A stretch of DNA of 64,000 nt from assembly GCF_049846925.1 (NCBI RefSeq), contig NZ_JBNCMT010000005.1, positions 143,372 through 207,371 of the forward strand. Direction: 5' to 3'. The notes under the pieces are model-generated. The model was not told where the DNA came from. It was given only the letters and a program-made list of their open reading frames with translations, and did not search any database. Source of the DNA: Brevibacillus_H sp049846925. Lineage in GTDB: Bacteria > Bacillota > Bacilli > Brevibacillales > Brevibacillaceae. Positions 26,528-34,398 of the stretch are shown here, piece after piece (positions within the stretch are counted from its first letter, which is position 1; each line of letters opens with the position of its first letter). Made by a program: the position numbers and the translations under genes.

Positions 26528-27508
26528 CTAGCCACCGACACGGCCAATTTCATTTACAGCTTTACCAAGAGTTTGGTCAATCGTTGAGATGACACGCTGG
26601 TTTGCTTCATAGGCACGAACTACGCTCATCATGTCTGTCATGGTTTTGGATGGATCAATATTGGCTCTCTCTACCCAGCCCTGACGAACGGCAAAGAATC
26701 CATTGTACTCTGGGTTGTCATCCACATTCGGCGGTACGTCTTGTCCGCCATAACGATACAGGTTGTTCCCTTCCCGGACGAGCTCGTACGGATTAGCAAT
26801 TACTTTGAGTCCTACTCGAGCAGGCTCGCCATTCAAATATGCCAATTGAATAAGTGGTTCACCCTCTGTATCCGGGTCTGGAACGAAGATGGCACCGGTC
26901 TCTGTTATCTTCACCTTGTTGCCAAAGTTAACAGTTGATCCGTCACCACGAAAGTCTACATTATTTACTGAAATTGCAATTCCTCTGTCATCCAGCACGT
27001 TATAACCGTCTGAGGTAACCAGAAACCCTTCTGGATTCACCATAAAGCTACCGTTGCGTGTATATCGTATATCCGCTTGGTCGACTGGATTCACTGTGTC
27101 CTCCGCTTTGGCAACAGCAAAAAAGAGGCGTGGCTTTACTTCTTTACCATTTACAATGAGCGGATTATTCGGATCAACCGGTAAATTATCTGTTAACGCC
27201 AAGTCATATGGCTGTTTTGTCTCTTCAATATCACCCTGTGAAAAAATAGCTAGCGCTTCCGGCATGTACGCCCCTGTATGTAAACGACCGATTGGCACAG
27301 GTTGTCCCGGCATGGAAGGCCATCCCTGTATATCCGGGCCTTCCTTATCACGAATTCGTGAAAGAAGCTGCTCAGGAAACGAACGAATAACTCCCTCGTC
27401 CTCTTTATAACCTGGAGTATTCACATTGGCTAGATTGTTAGCTAATGTTTCCTGACGGCGCTGCATGGCAAGCATGCCTGAAGCCGCAGTATACAAGCCT
27501 CTAATCAT
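26528..27508 (-). CDS. flhO: Flagellar hook-basal body protein FlhO
   Basis: This 326-residue flagellar rod protein carries the N-terminal signature LYTAASGMLAMQRRQETL then NNLANVNTPGYK, and ends with the axial helix VRAYEANQRVISTIDQTLGK. Between them is the GFLVTSDGYNVLDDRGIAI segment of the F/G-type hook-basal body domain. It lacks a cleaved signal peptide; axial proteins of this family leave through the flagellar type III apparatus. ATG preceded by AAGGGGGACG. It sits between mbl and flhP as in B. subtilis, and gene order separates it from flhP, which is similar in sequence. Confidence 0.9.
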   Translation of the reverse strand: MIRGLYTAASGMLAMQRRQETLANNLANVNTPGYKEDEGVIRSFPEQLLSRIRDKEGPDIQGWPSMPGQPVPIGRLHTGAYMPEALAIFSQGDIEETKQPYDLALTDNLPVDPNNPLIVNGKEVKPRLFFAVAKAEDTVNPVDQADIRYTRNGSFMVNPEGFLVTSDGYNVLDDRGIAISVNNVDFRGDGSTVNFGNKVKITETGAIFVPDPDTEGEPLIQLAYLNGEPARVGLKVIANPYELVREGNNLYRYGGQDVPPNVDDNPEYNGFFAVRQGWVERANIDPSKTMTDMMSVVRAYEANQRVISTIDQTLGKAVNEIGRVGG

Positions 27509-27576
27509 TTAATTCGTCCCCCTTGCTCAACTTTTTCTTTCAATCGGGTCGTGTCTTCTGACAAACCTATACTATA

Positions 27577-28593
27577 TTATCGGGCAAAGAACCTATTTTT
27601 TTTATAGCTAGGTACTTTATCAAGATATTCCAGCATCATTCCGGTACCTTTTGCAACACACATCATCGGATCTTCCGCTACGAGCACAGGAACTTTCAAC
27701 TCTTCTGCCAGCAAATGATCGAAGCCGTGCAAGAGTGCTCCCCCACCTGTAATGAAGACCCCTTTATCAATAATATCGGCAGAAAGTTCTGGCGGTGTGC
27801 GTTCCAATACATTTTTGGAGGCTTGTACAATTGCACTCGCAGACTCAGCCAGGGCTTCCTGGACTTCTGCGGAACGGATGGTAATGGTTTGTGGCAACCC
27901 CGTTACCATATCACGCCCGCGAATATCCATCTCATCCTGGCGTTGGCCGAAAACAGTACCGATATTCACTTTAATATCCTCAGCGGTGCGCTCTCCAATT
28001 AACAATTTGTATTTGTTTTTTATGTAACGCATAATGGCAAGATCAAATTTATCGCCTGCAATTTTAATGGAAGAAGACGTAACGATATCCCCCATGGAGA
28101 GAACAGCTACGTCAGTTGTCCCACCGCCAATATCCACTACCATATTGCCTGATGGTTGGAATATATCAAGTCCCGCACCAACAGCAGCAACTTTCGGTTC
28201 TTCTTCAATGTATACTTCACGAGCTCCGCCGCTGCGCTCAGCCGCTTCACGGATCGCTTTTTGCTCAACAGATGTAATATTCGTAGGGCAGCAAATCAAG
28301 ATGCGCGGACGGGCAAACAAGCTTTTTCCGCCAATTTTGATCAGGAAGTGTTTTAACATTGCTTCTGTAATTTCGAAATCTGCGATAACCCCATCACGCA
28401 GGGGACGAATGGCCACAATATTCCCTGGTGTCCGCCCAACCATGCGATGGGCCTCATGTCCAACTGCCAACACCTTTTTGCTGTGATTATCTATTGCTAC
28501 TACCGACGGTTCGTCGAGAACAATACCTTTCCCTTTCACATAAATCAACACATTGGCCGTACCCAAGTCGATACCGATATCTTTACTAAACAT
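27577..28593 (-). CDS. mbl: MreB-family cytoskeletal protein Mbl
   Basis: A 338-residue actin-like ATPase. The nucleotide-binding motifs are IGIDLGTANVLIYV (phosphate 1), MVVDIGGGTTDVAVLS (phosphate 2) and ITGGGALLHGFDHLL (adenosine). It forms membrane-associated filaments directing sidewall peptidoglycan synthesis with RodA, MreC and MreD. The length (Mbl about 333) and the neighbours spoIIID upstream and flhO-flhP downstream identify it as Mbl rather than MreB or MreBH. GGGAGG lies five bases before the ATG. In B. subtilis it can be co-transcribed with spoIIID. Confidence 0.9.
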   Translation of the reverse strand: MFSKDIGIDLGTANVLIYVKGKGIVLDEPSVVAIDNHSKKVLAVGHEAHRMVGRTPGNIVAIRPLRDGVIADFEITEAMLKHFLIKIGGKSLFARPRILICCPTNITSVEQKAIREAAERSGGAREVYIEEEPKVAAVGAGLDIFQPSGNMVVDIGGGTTDVAVLSMGDIVTSSSIKIAGDKFDLAIMRYIKNKYKLLIGERTAEDIKVNIGTVFGQRQDEMDIRGRDMVTGLPQTITIRSAEVQEALAESASAIVQASKNVLERTPPELSADIIDKGVFITGGGALLHGFDHLLAEELKVPVLVAEDPMMCVAKGTGMMLEYLDKVPSYKKNRFFAR

Positions 28594-28761
28594 AAGGGCC
28601 TCCCTGTACCATTAACATTGCTACATCTAATAATAGGTTTTTATTCGAGCGAGGACAAGGAATTCCTTCATGAATCGACAGGATTTTCGTGGAAAACGTC
28701 TCAACGTTTTTCATAAAAACTGGATGAGGCCGTTCTTATGCATAAATCGGTCATGACAGTC

Positions 28762-29046
28762 CTATACACTTTCTTCCTGTTCAATTCTGACTTTTTTGTT
28801 CTTGCGTTTGTATTTGATTTTCGTCGCTTCTCCTCCCCGTAAATGTCGAATGGCTTTGTGATATTCGAGAATCTCCTTTACCTGGTTTGCCAGCTCCGGA
28901 TTAATCTCGGGCAATCGCTCGGTTAGATCCTTGTGCACCGTACTTTTGGAAACACCGAACTCTTTGGCGATCATGCGAACCGTATTTCTGGTTTCAACAA
29001 TGTATCTACCTATCTTTATGGTTCGCTCTTTGATGTAATCGTGCAC
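28762..29046 (-). CDS. spoIIID: Sporulation transcription factor SpoIIID
   Basis: A 94-residue DNA-binding protein acting in the mother cell during sporulation. The helix-turn-helix (about residues 24-44: VRMIAKEFGVSKSTVHKDLT) is almost identical to that of other SpoIIIDs, and the basic C-terminal segment (HLRGGEATKIKYKRKNKK) provides the second DNA contact region. It represses or activates many sigma-E genes and helps switch to sigma-K. The start is GTG, eight bases after GGGAGG. A candidate sigma-E promoter is upstream. It lies at the head of the mbl-flhO-flhP block. Confidence 0.95.
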   Translation of the reverse strand: MHDYIKERTIKIGRYIVETRNTVRMIAKEFGVSKSTVHKDLTERLPEINPELANQVKEILEYHKAIRHLRGGEATKIKYKRKNKKVRIEQEESV

Positions 29047-29080
29047 ACCCCTCGCCTCCCTTATCGGAATTGTCTGTTAC

Positions 29081-29109
29081 AATATATGGGTAGGGAAGGA
29101 CACATATTC
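29081..29109 (-). promoter_or_regulatory. Candidate sigma-E promoter of spoIIID
   Basis: GAATATG (29109-29103), a 14-bp spacer and CATATATT (29088-29081), close to the sigma-E consensus (K-M-A-T-A-T-T / CATACAMT), about 35 bases upstream of the spoIIID start. B. subtilis spoIIID is a known sigma-E gene. Confidence 0.6.
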
Positions 29110-29228
29110 TACGTTTCCAAGCCTGACAAGCAGTGAACTTCACAACTTTTTTTGGAAGGCGTGTACAACTAGCTTTAGAATCAGGAATTGCCTCGAGAAA
29201 AACCTGAAATATTCCTTAAAAAATAAAT

Positions 29229-29260
29229 AAAAGCACCTGCCAAGAGTGACAGGTGCTTTT
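29229..29260 (-). terminator. Terminator after spoIIQ
   Basis: An 11-bp stem (AAAAGCACCTG / CAGGTGCTTTT, ten-base loop) followed on the minus strand by ATTTATTT, seven bases after the spoIIQ stop. Confidence 0.8.
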
Positions 29261-29266
29261 CGAACT

Positions 29267-30001
29267 TTATCGAGTTTGCGTCTCTTCTGTATTGAGATAT
29301 TGCATTGGATTAACCGGTTCATTGTCTACACGTACCTCGAAGTGCAAGTGTGCTCCTGCATCCTTCTCAAATACGTTGCGTCCGGCTGTTCCGATTTTTT
29401 GGTCTTTGGTGACCTCGTCGCCAACTTTCACTGCAACTTTTTCCAGGCTTTGATATACCGTGACCATTTTGTCTGCATGTTCAATCTCAACAAGGTTACC
29501 AACAAGCGGATCATTCTCCACTTTCACGACTTTACCAGGCAATGCAGCAGTTACATCGAAAACTTTGCCATCTGTCGATTTGATGTCGATACCGGTATGC
29601 GGAATGAAAGACTCATCGTATTTGACGAGGGCAGCAGCCTGATTTTCCTTGCTTTCCTGATCGTCAAAGAAGCTCATTCCCAATTCATACTTTACACCTT
29701 GAGCAATTGGCCAGTTGAGCGGTTCCGCTGTATTACTCACTGGAACTGCCTCTTCGTTCGTCTCCGTTACCGCTGGTTGCTCAGTTGCCGTTTTGTCGGT
29801 TTGGGAGATTCCGTTGAGAAGCTGAGCCTTGTCAATCATTTGGTTCGTAGCATTTCCTTGGTACCACATCACAATAGCTAGAATGATTGCTGCCGAGCCG
29901 ATGTAGATTGCGGGAAAAGCCCACTTCTTGCTTACGAAGGTTTTCCATGCAGATTGTTTCTTGAAAGGAATTGGTTGATTTGGATTTTTTTGATCTTCCA
30001 T
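29267..30001 (-). CDS. spoIIQ: Stage II sporulation protein SpoIIQ (LytM/M23 domain)
   Basis: A 244-residue bitopic membrane protein: short basic cytoplasmic tail, one membrane helix (about residues 29-47) and a LytM/peptidase M23 domain (about 130-235) facing the intermembrane space. It forms the channel and ratchet with SpoIIIAH between forespore and mother cell. The zinc ligands of M23 peptidases are all present: HTGID (His135, Asp139) and HLH (His218, His220). B. subtilis SpoIIQ lacks the first histidine and is inactive, so this version may bind zinc. RBS GAGGTGAT is upstream. A candidate sigma-F promoter precedes it, and a terminator follows. Confidence 0.88.
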   Translation of the reverse strand: MEDQKNPNQPIPFKKQSAWKTFVSKKWAFPAIYIGSAAIILAIVMWYQGNATNQMIDKAQLLNGISQTDKTATEQPAVTETNEEAVPVSNTAEPLNWPIAQGVKYELGMSFFDDQESKENQAAALVKYDESFIPHTGIDIKSTDGKVFDVTAALPGKVVKVENDPLVGNLVEIEHADKMVTVYQSLEKVAVKVGDEVTKDQKIGTAGRNVFEKDAGAHLHFEVRVDNEPVNPMQYLNTEETQTR

Positions 30002-30022
30002 TTAATTATCACCTCATCCCTC

Positions 30023-30050
30023 AGTATCGCCAGAATTGTGACGTATAAAC
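30023..30050 (-). promoter_or_regulatory. Candidate sigma-F promoter of spoIIQ
   Basis: GTTTA (30050-30046), a 14-bp spacer and GGCGATACT (30031-30023). The -10 part fits the sigma-F consensus GGNNANANT at every fixed position, and the -35 fits GYWTA. spoIIQ is a sigma-F gene in B. subtilis. Confidence 0.6.
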
Positions 30051-30088
30051 CTGAGAAACTAGGGAAAATTAAAAAAATTGCAGTTTTC

Positions 30089-31087
30089 TTATCCTCTGAG
30101 CATTTTTTGATAGTTTTGCAGAGTTACCCCTTGATAGAAATACTTTACGATCTGTTCTGCATTCTTTCCGCTTTTCGCCATTCCATTGGCTCCCCATTGG
30201 CTCATTCCTACTCCGTGACCGTAGCCTCTCATCGTGATCCATATCGTATTTCCCTGACGCTGCATTGTGAAGGAAGTAGAGTTAAGACCCAATCGCTCCC
30301 TTATTTCACGCCCCGAGAATTCTTTCGCACCAATGCGAATTTTGCCAATCCGATTTCCTGTTGTTCGCTCCACAATAGTGAACCAACGACCATTTGAACT
30401 AACGGTCTGATCCAGTTGAATCCCTAGTTTTTGTTCAAATTCATCTAGCTGAATCGACTTCTGTTCCTCGAAACGGGGTGATTCTCTATCCCAAGGGCTT
30501 GCTACACTTTTCAGGTAGGGAATGGACTTTTCCCAGTATTCTTCCGCATTCTCAGTAAAGCCGTTGCTTGTGGAAAAAAAAGTGGCATCAATGGGTTCTC
30601 CATTGTAGGTTAATACCATGCCAGAGGTTTCTTTTACTGCTTGAACAATTCGCTGTTTCTTCCATTCATACAAAGTACCCCACCGCTTTTTCCGTTCTGC
30701 ATCATCGAGATACGCCTGATGCTTCACTGTATCCTCTACTTGTGCTCCTTTGGGTGCATCTCCAAACGAACCTTCTCTCAATCTCCGCACAATGTACGTT
30801 CGAGCAGCCAACGCTTGTGCCTTTAACGCCTCCATCTCAAACTCTGCTGGCATCTCCGCTGATACTACGCCTTCGATATATGTTTCTAATGGTATGGACT
30901 CGATTTTTTTGGTAGCTGTCCGGTACACCTTTACCATCACTTGCTGTGAGGCAGGCGTAACCGTAGAATCGGGAAGACGAGTGACAGGTGGTGTGGCAAC
31001 AGGAGAATAGTAATACACGAGGGAGGCTGGGACAATCACAAGAAGAAGGGGAAGTACGACCAGTAGAAAAACGATGTGGCGCTTCAT
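30089..31087 (-). CDS. spoIID: Stage II sporulation protein D (lytic transglycosylase)
   Basis: A 332-residue membrane-anchored murein hydrolase with one N-terminal membrane helix (about residues 5-27) and a SpoIID domain: IPLETYIEGVVSAEMPAEFE, where the glutamate of S-A-E-M-P is the catalytic residue, then ALKAQALAARTYIV, SNGFTENAEEYW and GYGHGVGMSQWGANGMA. With SpoIIM and SpoIIP it degrades septal peptidoglycan to allow engulfment. It lies next to spoIIQ, the second engulfment module, and downstream of the alaR-alaT pair. The AGGAGGAT ribosome binding site is one arm of a perfect 12-bp inverted repeat (separate entry). Confidence 0.93.
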   Translation of the reverse strand: MKRHIVFLLVVLPLLLVIVPASLVYYYSPVATPPVTRLPDSTVTPASQQVMVKVYRTATKKIESIPLETYIEGVVSAEMPAEFEMEALKAQALAARTYIVRRLREGSFGDAPKGAQVEDTVKHQAYLDDAERKKRWGTLYEWKKQRIVQAVKETSGMVLTYNGEPIDATFFSTSNGFTENAEEYWEKSIPYLKSVASPWDRESPRFEEQKSIQLDEFEQKLGIQLDQTVSSNGRWFTIVERTTGNRIGKIRIGAKEFSGREIRERLGLNSTSFTMQRQGNTIWITMRGYGHGVGMSQWGANGMAKSGKNAEQIVKYFYQGVTLQNYQKMLRG

Positions 31088-31089
31088 AA

Positions 31090-31155
31090 AAAATCATCCT
31101 CCTAAACGTACTGGACAAACTGACCATTACAGTCTATGTCGAGGTTTAGGAGGAT
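31090..31155 (-). promoter_or_regulatory. Inverted repeat covering the spoIID ribosome binding site, followed by six T
   Basis: Minus strand: ATCCTCCTAAAC (31155-31144), 36 bases, then its perfect complement GTTTAGGAGGAT (31107-31096), then GATTTTTT and the spoIID ATG. The second arm contains the AGGAGG site of spoIID. In a transcript reading through from alaT the hairpin could both hide the site and act as a terminator. A transcript started inside the loop would lack the first arm. Confidence 0.65.
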
Positions 31156-31159
31156 AGAA
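31131..31159 (-). promoter_or_regulatory. Candidate sigma-E promoter of spoIID
   Basis: The -10 box CATAGACT (31138-31131) matches the sigma-E consensus at seven of eight positions; the -35 TTCTATC (31159-31153) at a 14-bp spacing is weaker. It lies within the loop and first arm of the inverted repeat. spoIID is a sigma-E gene in B. subtilis; the start site is inferred to be about 31121-31124. Confidence 0.5.
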
Positions 31160-31171
31160 CGTGACAAGAGA

Positions 31172-32359
31172 TTACGAGAGTACCTTGAGTTTCGATACCA
31201 TACGGTCAATTCTTTCCATTGCTTTATCTAGTTGTTCTAGTGAAGTTGCATACGAGCAACGAATATGTCCATGCCCACTCTCACCAAATACTTCTCCAGG
31301 GACAACAGCCACTTTTTCTTCCAGTAGCAATCGCTCAGCAAACTCATTGGACAACAGACCCGTTGATTGAATCGAAGGGAACGCATAAAAAGCACCCTCT
31401 GGTTCGTGGCAGGATAATCCGATTTGACGGAAAGAATCAACGACAAAATTGCGGCGTTGCTTGTAGCTCTCTACCATGCGGTCTACATCATCCTGACCAA
31501 AACGAAGTGCCTCCAGTGCCGCCATTTGGGCCATTACCGGAGCGCAAAGCATCGTGTACTGATGAATTTTGAGCATGCCACTCAATAGATCAGGCGGTGC
31601 ACACACATAACCAAGTCTCCAACCAGTCATTGCATACGCTTTGGAAAATCCAGAGATCATAATAGTTCTGTCTTTCATACCTGGAATCGATGCAATGCTT
31701 TGATGAAGGCTGCCATAGGTCAATTCAGCATAAATTTCGTCAGAGAGAACCATCAGATCATATTTATTGATGATCGGAATCAATTGCTGCCACTCATCGT
31801 GATTCATCGTACTTCCGGTCGGGTTATTCGGATAACAGAAAATAATCGCCTTGGTTTTGCTTGTAATATTCGCTTCCAGTTCTTCTGCCGTGAGTTTGAA
31901 ATTGTTTTCAACAGAAGTCCGAATAAAAACAGGGACGCCTCCTGCCAGACGAACAATCGGCTCATAGGAAACGTAGCAAGGCTCTACAATCAGTACTTCA
32001 TCTCCAGGATCGAGCACAGCTCGAAGCCCGATATCAATCGCTTCACTGGCCCCAACCGTAACCAAGACTTCCGTTTCCGGATGGTATGAAAGAGAAAAAC
32101 GATTCTCCAAATAGCGGCAAATCTCTCGGCGCAGCTCAATCATTCCCGCATTGGATGTATAGGCGGTATATCCTCGCTCAAGGGATGAGATACAAGCTTC
32201 TCTTGCCCTCCACGGCGTTACAAAGTCAGGTTCGCCAACCCCCAAGGAAATAACGCCTTCCATGGATGCTGCCAGGTCAAAAAAACGTCTGATTCCTGAC
32301 GGCTTGAGGGATGCAACGGTCTGGGATAGTCTCGTTTTGGTTTGTAATTGCTCACTCAT
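31172..32359 (-). CDS. alaT: Class I/II aminotransferase, AlaT-like (probable alanine transaminase)
   Basis: A 395-residue PLP-dependent fold-type I aminotransferase. LGVGEPDFVTPW opens the catalytic core, FCYPNNPTGSTM binds the cofactor and substrate, VLSDEIYAELTY holds the Asp and Tyr contacts, and SGFSKAYAMTGWRLGYV carries the Schiff-base lysine. The C-terminal arginine lies in HIRCSYATS. Its start overlaps the stop of the Lrp-type regulator gene by ATGA, exactly as in the B. subtilis alaR-alaT (yugG-yugH) pair. This supports alanine transamination (glutamate plus pyruvate to alanine and 2-oxoglutarate), although the family is broad and aspartate or aromatic specificities are possible. Confidence 0.82.
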   Translation of the reverse strand: MSEQLQTKTRLSQTVASLKPSGIRRFFDLAASMEGVISLGVGEPDFVTPWRAREACISSLERGYTAYTSNAGMIELRREICRYLENRFSLSYHPETEVLVTVGASEAIDIGLRAVLDPGDEVLIVEPCYVSYEPIVRLAGGVPVFIRTSVENNFKLTAEELEANITSKTKAIIFCYPNNPTGSTMNHDEWQQLIPIINKYDLMVLSDEIYAELTYGSLHQSIASIPGMKDRTIMISGFSKAYAMTGWRLGYVCAPPDLLSGMLKIHQYTMLCAPVMAQMAALEALRFGQDDVDRMVESYKQRRNFVVDSFRQIGLSCHEPEGAFYAFPSIQSTGLLSNEFAERLLLEEKVAVVPGEVFGESGHGHIRCSYATSLEQLDKAMERIDRMVSKLKVLS

Positions 32360-32856
32360 GGGGTAACCACCATTCTACGGTCATCGTCTCGTTCTTCCAG
32401 GATAATACCGTCATGTTTGTATCGTTTCAGGATAAAAGATGTCGCTGTTGAAACCACAGAATCAAGCGTGGCCAGCTTCTGAGAGACAAAATTCGCAACT
32501 TCACGCATGGTTTTTCCCTCCAGAATGACAGAGAGATCATAGCTTGCACCCGACATCAGGTAAACTGCTTTCACCTCTGGGAATCGGCTGATGCGTTCTG
32601 CTACCTCATCAAAGCCTACTTCTCGTTTGGGAGTAACTTTTACGTCGATCATTGCTGTTACATAGGGGTCATCTTCAACCTTCTCCCAGTTAATCAATGC
32701 AGGATACTTCACAATTACCTTTTCATCTGTCAGTTGTCTGATCGTGCGCTCAACTTCTTCTGGTGAAACAGCTAGTAATTTGCTTAGCTGATCAGACATG
32801 AGCTTGCTGTTCTCTTCAAGTAGACGCAATAACTCTCGTTGCTTCTGCTTTTCCAT
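32356..32856 (-). CDS. alaR: Lrp/AsnC-family regulator, AlaR-like
   Basis: A 166-residue regulator. The N-terminal winged-helix (about residues 1-50: LLRLLEENSKLMSDQLSKLL... VERTIRQLTDEKVIVKYPAL) is followed by an AsnC/RAM effector domain (about 65-145: VTAMIDVKVTPKREVGFDEV, VKAVYLMSGASYDLSVILEG). It probably controls the downstream transaminase gene, to which it is translationally coupled; B. subtilis AlaR activates alaT. I chose the ATG with GGAG seven bases upstream; an ATG nine codons earlier lies in the promoter region with no ribosome binding site. Confidence 0.85.
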   Translation of the reverse strand: MEKQKQRELLRLLEENSKLMSDQLSKLLAVSPEEVERTIRQLTDEKVIVKYPALINWEKVEDDPYVTAMIDVKVTPKREVGFDEVAERISRFPEVKAVYLMSGASYDLSVILEGKTMREVANFVSQKLATLDSVVSTATSFILKRYKHDGIILEERDDDRRMVVTP

Positions 32857-32894
32857 TGTTCCACTCCATCCTTGTTTAAGCATTTTTAACCATA

Positions 32895-32922
32895 ACTATA
32901 GCACAGCTTTGCGTCTACTCAA
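32895..32922 (-). promoter_or_regulatory. Sigma-A promoter candidate of alaR-alaT
   Basis: TTGAGT (32922-32917), a 16-bp spacer and TATAGT (32900-32895), ending about 40 bases before the alaR start. Confidence 0.55.
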
Positions 32923-33002
32923 GCAAAACGCAGTGGTAAAAATCATTTTATAAGAAAACCCTTTATGAATGAGGCTAAGAATCAGAAACTGGCCAACAAT
33001 AA

Positions 33003-33025
33003 AAGACCTCTGTTTTAGAGGTCTT
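33003..33025 (-). terminator. Terminator after murA
   Basis: A nine-bp stem (AAGACCTCT / AGAGGTCTT, five-base loop) with TTTATTGTT following on the minus strand, 16 bases after the murA stop. Confidence 0.8.
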
Positions 33026-33040
33026 CTTCCATGGCAACTT

Positions 33041-34375
33041 TTATGCAAAATTTGCAGAGAAATTTACTTTCACTGATTGTGGTTTCGTCTCTCTCACTTC
33101 TGCTGCAGGCTGCTCAACCACTTTTACACGTTCAATGTATGCACCAAGTGCTTGCAGCTTTCCAGTAATGTCAACATACCCGCGATCGATATGATGCAAT
33201 CCGCCAACTTCTGTCTCTCCATCAGCAATCAGTCCTGCGAGGATAAGCGCAGCACCTGCCCGAAGATCAGTTGCGCAGACTTTTCCACCGGTAAGCTTTA
33301 CGCCACCTTCGATAATCGCACTGCGTCCTTCAATTTTGATGTTGGCGCTCATGCGGCGGAATTCTTCTACGTGCATGAATCGATTTTCAAATACGGTTTC
33401 TGTTACGATGCTGGTACCTTCAGAAGCAAGTAACAACGCCATCATTTGCGATTGCATATCGGTAGGGAATCCAGGGTAAGGTAAAGTTTTTACGTCTACT
33501 GCTTTTATCGGACCTGTGCGACGTACACGAACCCCGTTTTCTTGCTCATCCACGTCTACGCCCATTTCACGCAGCTTTGCTGTGATTGGTTTGAGGTGGT
33601 CGCAAATCGCACCCTCAACGAAAATATCTCCGCCCGTTATCGCTGCAGCAACCATAAATGTTCCTGCTTCGATGCGGTCAGGAATCACGTAATGTGTGCA
33701 ACCTTTCAGCTTCTCGACCCCTTCAATCCGAATGGAGCCCGTTCCTGCACCACGAATTCTTGCACCCATGCTGTTCAGGAAGTTGGCCAGATCAACAATC
33801 TCCGGTTCTTCTGCAGCATTCTCAATTACAGTGACCCCTTCAGCGAGAGCCGCAGCCATCATTATGTTCTCTGTAGCTCCTACACTGGCGATATCTAAAT
33901 AGATTTTGGCACCTTTTAATCGGCCTTCTACGTTTGCTTCTATGAAACCTTGTCCAATCTCGATTTTCGCTCCCATTGCCTCGAAACCTTTGAGATGCTG
34001 ATCAATGGGTCTTGTCCCAATTGCGCAGCCACCAGGCAACGCAATTCGAGCTTTACCTTTCCGGGAAAGAAGAGGGCCCATTACGAGGAAAGAGGCTCTC
34101 ATCTTACGTACTAACTCATAGGATGCCTCAATTCCGCTCAAAGCCGTTGCATCAATATGCAAAACTTCGCCGTCGTATGTAACCTCAATCTGCAGTGTTC
34201 TGAGCAATTCGCAAATTGTATAAACATCATCAAGCGCTGGTACATCGTGAATGACACTTATTCCATCTTCTGCGAGTATCGAAGCTGCAATAATAGGAAG
34301 TACAGCGTTTTTGGCGCCTGAAACTTTTACATTTCCCGCTAATGCCTTACCACCGCGGACAACGATTTTTTCCAA
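33041..34375 (-). CDS. murA: UDP-N-acetylglucosamine 1-carboxyvinyltransferase MurA
   Basis: A 444-residue cytoplasmic enzyme for the first committed step of peptidoglycan synthesis, adding enolpyruvate from PEP to UDP-GlcNAc. The substrate loop PGGCAIGTRPIDQHLKG holds the catalytic Cys117, the residue attacked by fosfomycin. Lys22 lies in SGAKNAVLP, and Arg and Asp contacts follow in RIEAGTFMVAAAIT and PYPGFPTDMQSQMMAL. The start is TTG, seven bases after GGAGGG. The B. subtilis order ywzB-ywmB-murAA-spoIID is kept apart from the alaRT insertion, so this is the MurAA-type copy. Confidence 0.95.
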   Translation of the reverse strand: MEKIVVRGGKALAGNVKVSGAKNAVLPIIAASILAEDGISVIHDVPALDDVYTICELLRTLQIEVTYDGEVLHIDATALSGIEASYELVRKMRASFLVMGPLLSRKGKARIALPGGCAIGTRPIDQHLKGFEAMGAKIEIGQGFIEANVEGRLKGAKIYLDIASVGATENIMMAAALAEGVTVIENAAEEPEIVDLANFLNSMGARIRGAGTGSIRIEGVEKLKGCTHYVIPDRIEAGTFMVAAAITGGDIFVEGAICDHLKPITAKLREMGVDVDEQENGVRVRRTGPIKAVDVKTLPYPGFPTDMQSQMMALLLASEGTSIVTETVFENRFMHVEEFRRMSANIKIEGRSAIIEGGVKLTGGKVCATDLRAGAALILAGLIADGETEVGGLHHIDRGYVDITGKLQALGAYIERVKVVEQPAAEVRETKPQSVKVNFSANFA

Positions 34376-34398
34376 TGTATATCCCTCCGCGTGCTCTC

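Noticed and set aside
28690..28712. Hairpin between spoIIID and mbl (GAAAAACGTTGAGACGTTTTCC)
   Set aside because: Short AT-rich stem without a T-run; co-transcription of spoIIID and mbl is expected, so I do not call it a terminator.
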